In this document: piece by piece, positions 23,384 to 30,882 of the stretch | Position numbering within the stretch: the stretch's first letter is position 1 | How the letters are laid out: each line of letters begins with the position of its first letter | NCBI GenBank assembly: GCA_964370795.1 | Contig: CAYJME010000013.1 | Coordinates: 1-31,596 of the forward strand | Reading direction: 5' to 3' | Origin: JAHFOW01 sp964370795 | Lineage (GTDB): Bacteria > Planctomycetota > Brocadiia > Brocadiales > Brocadiaceae | DNA: 31,596 nucleotides | Notes under the pieces: model-generated | The model's input: only the letters and a program-made list of their open reading frames with translations | Told to the model about the DNA's origin: nothing | Databases searched by the model: none | Position numbers and translations under genes: made by a program

Positions 23384-24784
23384 ATGAAGCAAAAAAAACT
23401 ATGGGGTGGGAGGTTCACCAGGCAGACGGCGGCTTCGGTGGAGGCATTTACCGAATCGATTTCTTTCGATTGGCGGCTCTATCAGTATGACATCGAAGGG
23501 AGCATTGCCCATGCAACCATGCTTGCCCGATGCAAACTCATTACCGAAAAGGAAAAGGATGAAATTGTCAGGGGACTCAAAGGTATTTTAGCAGATATTC
23601 ACGCAGGGAAGTTTGAGTTTAGAGATTCCCTCGAAGACATTCACATGAATATAGAGTCTGCCCTGATTGAACGTATTGGAGAAGCTGGCAAGAAACTCCA
23701 TACAGCGCGGAGCAGAAATGATCAGGTTGCCCTTGATCTTCGTCTTTGGACGCGTGATCAGGTCAACGTGGTGATAGGCCTCGTATCTCTGTTACAAAAG
23801 GAATTTGTGGATAAAGGGAAGAAGAATAGTGGGCTGATTATGCCGGGCTTTACCCACCTTCAGCATGCCCAACCCGTCCTCTTAACCCACTATTTACTGG
23901 CATACGTGGAGATGCTGGATAGGGATAAGAGCCGACTGCTGGATTGTTTGTCCCGTCTTAATAAATCGCCGCTGGGCGCATGCGCCCTTGCAGGAACGAC
24001 ATTGCCCACAGATCCTCAATTTACTGCGGAGTTACTCCATTTTCAAGGGGTTTGTGAAAACAGTATGGATGCCGTCAGCGACAGGGATTTTTGCGTTGAG
24101 TTTGCGTTTTGTCTTTCCATGATAGTCCTGCACTTATCCCGCCTCTGTGAAGAATGGATCATCTGGTGTAATGACGAAATGAAATTTATTGAAATTAGCG
24201 ATGCCTATTGTACGGGTTCCAGCATTATGCCGCAAAAGAAGAATCCCGATGTATTGGAACTTGTTCGAGGCAAATGTGGCCGTGTGTTTGGGCATTTGAC
24301 GTCTTTGCTTACCTTGCTCAAGGGTTTGCCCTTGACCTATAACCGGGATATGCAGGAAGATAAAATTTCAATATTCGATGCATCGGATACCGTTCAAAAA
24401 TCGCTGTCCATTCTGGCTGAACTGGTAAAAAATACGCACTTTAATGAAGAGCGTATGACGGCTGCATGTGAAAAAGGCTTTCTTGATGCGACCGCCCTGG
24501 CAGAGTATCTGGTTAAAAAAGGCATTCCTTTCCGCAAGGCGCATGAGATTGTAGGGAATATCGTACGCGAATGCAACCGGGTACATTGCAAACTCATTGA
24601 CTTACAATTAGAGAGTTTTAAGGCATTTTCCCCGGTGATAGAGGAGGATGTTTATAAAGTGCTTGGCGTGGAAAACTGTATTAAAAATTACAAGAGCTAC
24701 GGTTCAACTGCGCCGGGATTTATTAAGAAACGCATTGCTTATTGGGAAAAGAAGCTGTGTAAAGAACGAGCAAAAAATTCCTGA
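23384..24784 (+). CDS. argH: Argininosuccinate lyase
   Basis: ArgH cleaves argininosuccinate to arginine and fumarate, the last step of arginine synthesis. The 466-aa product is full length, with 'WGGRFT' near the N-terminus (residues about 6-11), 'SRNDQVALDLRLW' (about 109-121), 'HLQHAQPV' (about 155-162) and the superfamily signature 'GSSIMPQKKNPD' (about 278-289), in which Ser279/Ser280 lie in the flexible loop. Start ATG is in a good position after a promoter at 23310-23338. It ends 124 bp before lysA, with a dispersed repeat fragment between. Confidence 0.97.
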   Translation: MKQKKLWGGRFTRQTAASVEAFTESISFDWRLYQYDIEGSIAHATMLARCKLITEKEKDEIVRGLKGILADIHAGKFEFRDSLEDIHMNIESALIERIGEAGKKLHTARSRNDQVALDLRLWTRDQVNVVIGLVSLLQKEFVDKGKKNSGLIMPGFTHLQHAQPVLLTHYLLAYVEMLDRDKSRLLDCLSRLNKSPLGACALAGTTLPTDPQFTAELLHFQGVCENSMDAVSDRDFCVEFAFCLSMIVLHLSRLCEEWIIWCNDEMKFIEISDAYCTGSSIMPQKKNPDVLELVRGKCGRVFGHLTSLLTLLKGLPLTYNRDMQEDKISIFDASDTVQKSLSILAELVKNTHFNEERMTAACEKGFLDATALAEYLVKKGIPFRKAHEIVGNIVRECNRVHCKLIDLQLESFKAFSPVIEEDVYKVLGVENCIKNYKSYGSTAPGFIKKRIAYWEKKLCKERAKNS

Positions 24785-24792
24785 AGAAAATG

Positions 24793-24813
24793 AAGCCACA
24801 GATTTCACAGATG
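24793..24813 (+). repeat. CCACAGATT-family repeat, short forward copy
   Basis: AAGCCACAGATTTCACAGATG, just after argH. Confidence 0.7.
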
Positions 24814-24908
24814 TAAAATGCGAATAATTCAGGAAATATGTGGAAGGTTTATAAATATGGTGGTCAAGAAATTTTCGTTAAATCGAGGTATTTATAGGTA
24901 ATTAATGT

Positions 24909-26195
24909 ATGGATGCTTTTGAATATAGAAATAAAACACTTTTTTGTGAAAATGTAAAGATTGAAGACATTGTTTCTGAAGTGGGGACGCCGGCTTATAT
25001 TTACAGCAAGAATGCGATTTTGGCACGTTATAACGAGTTGAGAACCTCATTCCAGGATGTGGATGCCCGGATCTGTTTTTCTGTTAAGTCAAATTCAAAT
25101 CTCTCTATTTGTAAGACATTAGCGGATGCGGGTTCTGGTTTTGATGTAGTTTCCGGGGGAGAATTGTTTCGTGCACGCAAGGCAGGCGGCGTTCCATCGA
25201 AAATTGTATTTGCTGGCGTTGGAAAGACGGATAAAGAGATACGGTATGCCCTGGAAAATAATATTTTCATGTTTAACGTGGAATCTGCATCAGAGCTTGA
25301 ACATATCAATACCTTGGCGGGAGATCTTGGGAAGAGGCCGAAGGTGTCGTTGCGAATTAATCCGGACATTGATGCAAAAACGCATGCAAAAACTACTACA
25401 GGGAAAAAGGAAAATAAATTTGGCATCGATTTTACGGAAGCCGAAAATATAGTTAGGCGTAAGTCGAAATATCCCCATATTAATCTGTGTGGATTTCATG
25501 TGCATCTCGGTTCACCTATTTATACCGTCGATCCTTATGCGAGCGCCCTTAAAAAGATGTTGCCGTTTATCCAGAAGTGCAGGGATATGAATTGCGCTGT
25601 CGAGTACATGAATGTTGGCGGTGGCTATTGTATTTCATACACAGGGGAAGAAGTTATACGGCCAAAGGATTATGCATCGAAAATTGTTCCCTTTATAAAG
25701 AAAATGCAATGCAAGCTCATTTTGGAGCCTGGCCGGTTTATTGTAGGAAACTCTGGTATTTTAATCACGCGTGTAACGTATAAAAAGGAGACCGTGCATG
25801 GGAGGAAGTTTGTCATCTGCGATGCAGCCATGAACGACCTGATACGTCCTGCCCTTTATGATGCCTTTCACAGAATATGGCCTGTAACTACCCATATAAA
25901 AATGGCCGATGTTGAAAAGCCGGGAGAATCCTCAGTAAAAAGAGGTATGGATACGTTTGATATTGTAGGGCCTGTTTGTGAAAGCAGTGATGTCTTTGCC
26001 AAAGACAGACCGCTGCCGAAGGTGAAAGAGGGTGATTTGCTGGCGATAATGAGCGCTGGCGCTTATGGTTTTACGATGAGTTCCAGTTATAATACCCGCT
26101 TGCGTGCCTGCGAAGTGCTTGTTGATGGTAACACGTATCGGGTTGTCCGAAATCGTGAGACATACGAGGATTTAATCAGGGGTGAGCTGGTATGA
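24909..26195 (+). CDS. lysA: Diaminopimelate decarboxylase
   Basis: LysA decarboxylates meso-diaminopimelate to lysine and competes with peptidoglycan synthesis for the same substrate. The 428-aa product is a full fold type III PLP enzyme: PLP-Lys60 in 'CFSVKSNSN', the 'GFHVHLGS' segment (about 196-203), Gly-rich 'MNVGGGYCISY', 'LEPGRFIVGNSG' and the substrate-binding 'VCESSDVFA' (about 357-365). Two N-terminal ATGs exist; 24909 fits the family length, and there is no clear Shine-Dalgarno. Its presence supports meso-DAP production, relevant to the M23-amidase protein in this window. Confidence 0.96.
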   Translation: MDAFEYRNKTLFCENVKIEDIVSEVGTPAYIYSKNAILARYNELRTSFQDVDARICFSVKSNSNLSICKTLADAGSGFDVVSGGELFRARKAGGVPSKIVFAGVGKTDKEIRYALENNIFMFNVESASELEHINTLAGDLGKRPKVSLRINPDIDAKTHAKTTTGKKENKFGIDFTEAENIVRRKSKYPHINLCGFHVHLGSPIYTVDPYASALKKMLPFIQKCRDMNCAVEYMNVGGGYCISYTGEEVIRPKDYASKIVPFIKKMQCKLILEPGRFIVGNSGILITRVTYKKETVHGRKFVICDAAMNDLIRPALYDAFHRIWPVTTHIKMADVEKPGESSVKRGMDTFDIVGPVCESSDVFAKDRPLPKVKEGDLLAIMSAGAYGFTMSSSYNTRLRACEVLVDGNTYRVVRNRETYEDLIRGELV

Positions 26196-26299
26196 CGAAA
26201 TCAGGAATTTACATATCGAAATCCAAAGCTAATACAGAATATTAAAATTTTTATTCATGAGGCATTTTTCTTTTAACGAGCTTTCGTAGTGTTAAATAC

Positions 26300-26941
26300 A
26301 TGGCAAAATATTATCCGATATTCCTGAATATTCAGGACAGAAAGTGTGTGGTGGTTGGCGGCGGAAATGTTGCATGGCGCAAGGTGTGCAGCCTGAAGGA
26401 AGCGGGCGCCCGGGTGACGGTGGTAGCGCCGGAGTTTTGCTCAGAACTTGAGAAGGAGACGGGCATTGAGCTGATTAGACAAAAATATGAAGAGAAGCTT
26501 CTCAAGGATGCCTGGGTTGTTATTGCTGCAACGGATGACCATGATGTAAATAAGAAGATTTTCCATGACGCATCGGGAAGAGGTATCCTGGTTAATGTTG
26601 TTGATAAACCAGTGGTGTGTTCTTTTATTGTGCCATCGGTAATTATGCGCGGCGACCTGTGTATAAGCATTTCTACGGGTGGGGCAAGCCCGGCGCTGGC
26701 GCGGAATATCAGAGGATATTTGGAAAAACAATTTGGGAACGAATTTGACGATTTTACAAAACTTTTATCAGAAACAAGGAAAAATGTCCTTTCTGAAATA
26801 AAGGATGAGTCTGTAAGGCGCGATATTTTACAACGTGTCGCAGAGTTTGATATTTTGGAAATCATTAAGTACAGGGGAGTTCCTGAGGCAAGGAAGAAAA
26901 TTTTGGAGATTATTTCTGAAAAAACATCCAAGAATAAATAA
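26300..26941 (+). CDS. Precorrin-2 dehydrogenase / sirohydrochlorin ferrochelatase (CysG N-terminal type)
   Basis: This enzyme oxidises precorrin-2 to sirohydrochlorin using NAD and may insert iron to give siroheme. The 213-aa product has the dinucleotide-binding 'VVVGGGNVAWRK' (about 16-27), 'VIAATDD', the catalytic-Asp segment 'LVNVVDKP' and 'CSFIVPSVIMRGDLCISISTGGASPALA' features (about 107-134) of the Met8p/CysG N-terminal domain. The methyltransferase half of CysG is absent, so it is a stand-alone form. It lies 169 bp before the siroheme-type sulfite reductase, its likely customer. No Shine-Dalgarno is obvious before ATG 26300. Confidence 0.92.
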   Translation: MAKYYPIFLNIQDRKCVVVGGGNVAWRKVCSLKEAGARVTVVAPEFCSELEKETGIELIRQKYEEKLLKDAWVVIAATDDHDVNKKIFHDASGRGILVNVVDKPVVCSFIVPSVIMRGDLCISISTGGASPALARNIRGYLEKQFGNEFDDFTKLLSETRKNVLSEIKDESVRRDILQRVAEFDILEIIKYRGVPEARKKILEIISEKTSKNK

Positions 26942-27109
26942 GTCGACAACGTCTATAGACTTCTTCTTTTTTCTTGCAAGATTTTTCCTAAAGTGCTAAT
27001 ATAAATTTAGTTTATGAATTAACATCTTAAGTTGTATCTGTTTATGTGCTAAAATTTCTTCTAACTACTTATAAAATTGTAGTATACGCTATAGATAACA
27101 GGAGTTTAA

Positions 27110-28000
27110 ATGGCTGAAAAGACTGTAAAGCAAAGGATTGACCTTAACGAATTAAAATCAGGCGGTTTTATAAAACAGACACAAAAAGACCTCTTTACGG
27201 TACGTTTAAAAGTACCAGGGGGAAGAATAACGCCTGAAAAGATGTTGAAGATTGCAGAAGTTGCAAAGAAATACAGCCGAATGGGTTACTGTCATTTGAG
27301 TTTCAGGCAATCTGTGGAGATTGTTGGCGTTCACATTGATGACTTTGATACGGTGGTAAAGGAGTTAGCAACGGTCGGGCAAAAGGTTGCTTCCTGCGGC
27401 CCCAGGGTCAGGGTGCCTACTGCTTGCGGTGGTTGTGAGTATAATCCAAATGGAATTATGGATACACAGTCAAAGGCAGTAGAAGTTGATGAGAAGTTTT
27501 TTGGCACACCCTGTCACCATAAGTTTAAGATGGGATTTTCTGGATGTCCTATTGACTGTACAAGGACAAGAGAGATGGATTTAGGTTTTCAGGGTGTGGT
27601 GTATCCTGTTTGGGGCAAAGATTTATGTAATGGTTGTACTTTATGTGCAAAGGCATGCATTGAAGGTGCAATCGTTTCTGATAAAGAGGGCAGACCGGTA
27701 TTTGATGAGTCTAAATGTGTTTATTGTGGCGACTGTATCAGGGCATGTCCAACCGATGCCTGGAAGGACAAGAAAAAAGGCTGGTTGGTGCGGGTTGGTG
27801 GAAAACATGGAAGGCATCCCCGCGAGGCAAATGAGGTATTAAACTTTTTGCCCGATAATAAAGTGAATGACTTCATTGCAGCTACCCTGAAATGGTACAA
27901 AGAGAATGGAAAGACGAAAGAGAGGGTTGGCACTTCTATAGACCGTGTTGGGCTGGACAAGTTTAAAAAGGAAGTTGCAAGCGCATTCGCTCAATCATAA
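27110..28000 (+). CDS. Siroheme-type sulfite (or nitrite) reductase with two fused ferredoxin clusters
   Basis: The 296-aa single-subunit reductase resembles the short AsrC/Dsr-like proteins. It has a ferredoxin-like half-domain (about 20-95) with 'RMGYCHLSFRQSVEI', a siroheme-[4Fe-4S] region with Cys106, Cys109, Cys146 and Cys150 (GFSGCPIDC), and two 4Fe-4S ferredoxin motifs: Cys173/176/179/183 and Cys203/206/209/213. In typical family members the first pair is Cys-x5-Cys, but position 112 is Asn here and Cys109 gives Cys-x2-Cys, so ligand use may differ. AGGAG precedes ATG. Heads the run of sulfur genes, following the siroheme enzyme. Sulfite is inferred as substrate from the neighbouring genes. 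Confidence 0.85.
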   Translation: MAEKTVKQRIDLNELKSGGFIKQTQKDLFTVRLKVPGGRITPEKMLKIAEVAKKYSRMGYCHLSFRQSVEIVGVHIDDFDTVVKELATVGQKVASCGPRVRVPTACGGCEYNPNGIMDTQSKAVEVDEKFFGTPCHHKFKMGFSGCPIDCTRTREMDLGFQGVVYPVWGKDLCNGCTLCAKACIEGAIVSDKEGRPVFDESKCVYCGDCIRACPTDAWKDKKKGWLVRVGGKHGRHPREANEVLNFLPDNKVNDFIAATLKWYKENGKTKERVGTSIDRVGLDKFKKEVASAFAQS

Positions 28001-28033
28001 TTAAATTAGATTTTTCCTGTATAGTGTTTTTCT

Positions 28034-28453
28034 GTGAAAGATAAAAAAAAGTTTATTATATTTGCGCATAGCGGCACGTATGATAAATTATATCAGACTA
28101 TTACCCTGGCAATTACCGCTGCCTCGATGGGGAAAGAAACGTATATTTTTCTCTTTTTTTGGGCATTGAAGAAATTTGTAAACGAAGAGTTTGATGTAAT
28201 AAAATTATCCACGGAGTTTGGAGAAGACGGGCTGCAATTGTCAAAACGCATGCAGGAATTGAATCCTATCTCACTTAAGGAAATACTGGGTGAAGTAAGA
28301 AAGATGGGGAATCTGAAAATTTATGCATGCACAGCGGCTGTAAAACTTATGGGATTGGAAGAGAAAACGGTTAAAGTTAAGGTGGATGATATTCTCGGAT
28401 TAACGAGCATTTTGGATATTGCGAGTGGCGCGGATACCCAATTGTTTATATAA
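28034..28453 (+). CDS. DsrE/DsrF-like sulfur-relay family protein
   Basis: The 139-aa product has the DsrE-like Rossmann-type fold pattern: beta strand 'KFIIFAHSGTYDKLYQTITLAITAASMGKET' (about 5-34), 'YIFLFFWALKKF' (about 36-47) and a conserved Cys in 'KIYACTAAVKLMGL' (about 94-107). In DsrE and TusD-type proteins an equivalent cysteine can carry persulfide. Start is GTG with no good Shine-Dalgarno, 33 bp after the reductase stop. Its end is 13 bp before the chosen CysM-like start. Inferred role: move sulfur between the reductase and the downstream proteins. Confidence 0.82.
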   Translation: MKDKKKFIIFAHSGTYDKLYQTITLAITAASMGKETYIFLFFWALKKFVNEEFDVIKLSTEFGEDGLQLSKRMQELNPISLKEILGEVRKMGNLKIYACTAAVKLMGLEEKTVKVKVDDILGLTSILDIASGADTQLFI

Positions 28454-28466
28454 CAAGGACAAAATC

Positions 28467-29423
28467 GTGGCGACCAAGGTAACAAAAAGTGTAATGTCCG
28501 CATCAAGACCTATTCCCAAAAGTTCTATTTTGGACAGCGTTGGAAATACTCCTTTACTAAAAATTGGCAGAATAACAAAGGGATTGAAGAATAAAGAAGT
28601 AGAAATCTATGCCAAGGCTGAGTGGTTTAATCCTGGTGGTTCTGTAAAGGATCGGCCAGCCTTAAAAATAATAGAGGATGCGGAAAAGACCGGGTTGTTG
28701 AATTATGATAAAATCATTATAGATTCTACTTCCGGAAATACAGGCATTGCATATGCTCTCATAGGTGCCCGGAAGGGGTACAGGGTGACTCTGGTTATGC
28801 CTTTAAATGTGAGCGAGGAAAGGAAAAGGATTGTACGCGCCTTCGGAGCTAAGATTGTCTTTACTGACCCGATGTTAGGTTCTGATGGCGCTATGCTGGA
28901 GGCTAAAAGGCTTGTAAAAGAGGAGCCAGTAAAATATTTTTATGCCGACCAGTATAATAATCCTGCTAACTGGCGGGCGCATTATGAAAATACGGCTGTC
29001 GAGATATGGGAACAAACTTCGGGTGAAGTGACACATTTTGTTGCGTGTTTGGGTACAACGGGTACTCTTATGGGTACAGGGCGAAGGCTGAAAGAATTCA
29101 ATTCGGATGTACAGGTCATATCAGTTGAACCGTCGACGTCAATTCACGGATTGGAAGGCATGAAACATATGGCTACATCAATTGTACCGGGAATTTATGA
29201 TGAACGCTTTCCCGATCGGAAAATGTCTGTTGAGACGGAAGACGCTTATGAAGCCGTTAAGAGACTAGCGTCAGAAGAGGGTCTATTTGTAGGATATTCA
29301 TCGGGTGCTGCACTTGTTGCTGCCACGAAGGTGGCGAACGAGATTGAAAGAGGGTTAATAGTTACCATTTTTCCGGATAGGGGCGACCGTTATCTGAGTA
29401 CCAGTTTCTGGGCCGGGGTTTAA
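28467..29423 (+). CDS. PLP-dependent cysteine synthase, CysM type
   Basis: Converts an activated serine (O-acetylserine or O-phosphoserine) plus a sulfur donor to cysteine. The 318-aa product has PLP-Lys61 in 'NPGGSVKDRPA', 'STSGNTGIAYA' (about 88-98), the Gly loop 'LGTTGTLMGTGRRL' and 'GLEGMKHM' with C-terminal 'FPDRGDRYLST', features shared with CysM and the carrier-dependent O-phosphoserine type. The track start at 28419 is rejected because it overlaps the DsrE gene; GTG 28467 has AAGGA 7 nt upstream, and ATG 28494 is another option. Placed directly before the JAMM and TusA-like genes, so a carrier-delivered sulfur donor is plausible. Confidence 0.9.
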   Translation: MATKVTKSVMSASRPIPKSSILDSVGNTPLLKIGRITKGLKNKEVEIYAKAEWFNPGGSVKDRPALKIIEDAEKTGLLNYDKIIIDSTSGNTGIAYALIGARKGYRVTLVMPLNVSEERKRIVRAFGAKIVFTDPMLGSDGAMLEAKRLVKEEPVKYFYADQYNNPANWRAHYENTAVEIWEQTSGEVTHFVACLGTTGTLMGTGRRLKEFNSDVQVISVEPSTSIHGLEGMKHMATSIVPGIYDERFPDRKMSVETEDAYEAVKRLASEEGLFVGYSSGAALVAATKVANEIERGLIVTIFPDRGDRYLSTSFWAGV

Positions 29424-29508
29424 ATCGGACTGGAAAATTATAGGCATAGATAAGAACGTTTCAAATGTGAAAGAAAAGATTTTATGGGATTTTCAGGAGC
29501 TGTAAGTT

Positions 29509-29928
29509 TTGCTACACATTGATAAAAGTAAGATTCGGGATATTGAGAATCAGGTCAAAAAAAGTTATCCCTATGAATGCTGTGGTCTTTTGGTTGGTAC
29601 AAATGCATCCGAAAAAAAGGTAGTTGACGTTTGTCCAGCGCACAATAAGAACACGGAAAGAACACACGATAGATACGAGATTGATGGGAGAGAATTTGCC
29701 AGGATTGACAGGGAATCTTCTAAAAAAGGGCTTCAAATCCTCGGTATCTATCATTCTCATCCTGACCATCCTTCGATGCCTTCCGTATATGATACAAACC
29801 ACGCATGGAGCGGATACTCATATATGATTATCGCAATCGAGAAGGGTGAAAAGATTGATATTCGCTCGTGGGTCTTTCATGAAGAAGAAAAACAGTTTCG
29901 CGAAGAAGAAATACAGGTGTACGAATAA
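29509..29928 (+). CDS. JAMM/MPN+ metalloprotease, Mec-like
   Basis: The 139-aa product has all residues of the zinc JAMM motif: Glu23 in 'YECCGLLVG', then His82-x-His84-x7-Ser92-x2-Asp95 in 'YHSHPDHPSMPSVYD'. In Mycobacterium, the Mec JAMM enzyme cuts the cysteine adduct from the C-terminal Gly-Gly of the sulfur carrier CysO in the CysM pathway. Neighbour order (CysM, JAMM) matches, but no CysO/ThiS-like gene with a Gly-Gly end lies in the window. Start is TTG with AGGAG (29495-29499) 9 nt upstream. Its substrate may instead be an unlinked carrier protein. Confidence 0.87.
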   Translation: MLHIDKSKIRDIENQVKKSYPYECCGLLVGTNASEKKVVDVCPAHNKNTERTHDRYEIDGREFARIDRESSKKGLQILGIYHSHPDHPSMPSVYDTNHAWSGYSYMIIAIEKGEKIDIRSWVFHEEEKQFREEEIQVYE

Positions 29929-29970
29929 TTATTCTGATAAAATTTACTCTTTGAGTATTGGAGTTTTGCA

Positions 29971-30216
29971 ATGGGTGAGGACGAGAAGGTCATTCCTGAT
30001 GATAAGATAGATTTAAGAGGAGTGCTGTGTCCAATCAATTTCGTAAAGACCAAGTTGAAATTGGAGATGTTAGATTCAGGGCAGGTACTTGAAATAATAT
30101 TAGATGATGGGGAACCCATCAGAAGTGTTCCGCGGAGTATAAAAGAAGAAGGGCATAAGATAGTAAAAGTGGAAAATATTGATGGCGCATATCGTTTACT
30201 GATTAGAAAAGCATGA
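29971..30216 (+). CDS. TusA-family sulfur carrier, CPIN variant
   Basis: The 81-aa product has the TusA fold: N-terminal 'IDLRGVLCPINFVKTK' (residues 13-28) followed by 'QVLEIILDDGEP' and a C-terminal 'KVENIDGAYRLLIRK'. The persulfide cysteine is Cys20. The usual motif is CPxP; here it is CPIN, seen in a sub-branch of the family. TusA-type proteins hand persulfide sulfur to acceptors. Start ATG has GGAG about 8 nt upstream. It is the last gene of the sulfur run and ends about 160 bp before a separate promoter. Inferred acceptor or donor: DsrE or CysM-like protein. Confidence 0.85.
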   Translation: MGEDEKVIPDDKIDLRGVLCPINFVKTKLKLEMLDSGQVLEIILDDGEPIRSVPRSIKEEGHKIVKVENIDGAYRLLIRKA

Positions 30217-30243
30217 AAATTATAACAGTTTCATAAAATATGC

Positions 30244-30272
30244 TTGACTTTTTTCATCGATAAATATATTAT
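30244..30272 (+). promoter_or_regulatory. sigma70-type promoter of the Rieske gene
   Basis: TTGACT (30244-30249), 17-bp spacer and TATTAT (30267-30272). The start is predicted near 30279, giving a leader of about 97 nt before the Rieske ATG. Confidence 0.65.
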
Positions 30273-30375
30273 TCGGCCTTTATAAATTCATCGGATATTT
30301 TAAATAGATAGAAGTAGAACCATAGTATGTTGGATCATATATATTTTAAGATGTTTTTAAAAGTAGGGGGTACTT

Positions 30376-30870
30376 ATGAAGAACGAAGAAAAGAGTAAAT
30401 GCTGTACATCGGAGAAAGAAGGGGGAATTTGGTTTACCGTCTCCAGGAGGAATTTTTTCACACTGGCCGGATGGGGGTTGTTTTTTGCAACGATAGGGGC
30501 ATACCTGTCACAGCTTATGGGATATAAGGGTTTCTTTTATCCAAAGGTGCTTTTTGAACCTTCACCACGTTTTTCCGTTGGTACACCAGCGGCTTTTCTG
30601 GAAAATTCAGTAACTACGTTAAAGTCGAGAAAGATATTTGTTGTACGTGACGGTAATAGTTTTAAAGCTATATCGGTAGTTTGCCAACATCTGGGATGTG
30701 CTGTGGAATTTTCTAAAGAAAAGAACATATTTGAATGTCCGTGTCACGGAAGTAAATATTATCGGAACGGTGTAAACTTTGCGGGTCCTGCTCCTCGACC
30801 ATTGAACCATTTCGAAGTGATATTGGATGATACCGGTAAGCTGTATAGACATTTATCATGGATATTTTGA
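30376..30870 (+). CDS. Rieske [2Fe-2S] protein of a cytochrome b complex
   Basis: The 164-aa product carries a Tat-like signal anchor 'SRRNFFTLAGWG' (Ser23 onward) with a membrane helix (about 28-48), then a Rieske domain. The cluster ligands are Cys103-x-His105 and Cys121-x2-His124, with Cys108 and Cys123 expected as a disulfide (CQHLGC and CPCHGS). Late 'AGPAPRPLNHFEV' is also typical. Rieske proteins pass electrons from quinol to c-type cytochromes. AGGGGG lies before ATG. The next gene, 12 bp away, is a GltD-like oxidoreductase, as in anammox Rieske/cytochrome b clusters that include an NAD(P) oxidoreductase subunit. Confidence 0.93.
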   Translation: MKNEEKSKCCTSEKEGGIWFTVSRRNFFTLAGWGLFFATIGAYLSQLMGYKGFFYPKVLFEPSPRFSVGTPAAFLENSVTTLKSRKIFVVRDGNSFKAISVVCQHLGCAVEFSKEKNIFECPCHGSKYYRNGVNFAGPAPRPLNHFEVILDDTGKLYRHLSWIF

Positions 30871-30882
30871 AAAAAGGTTAGG

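Noticed and set aside
26332..26949. Antisense 205-aa ORF over the siroheme gene
   Set aside because: It is a shadow of the conserved precorrin-2 dehydrogenase frame.
28419..28466. Long start of the CysM-like gene
   Set aside because: It overlaps the DsrE gene end and lacks a Shine-Dalgarno; GTG 28467 has AAGGA at a proper distance.
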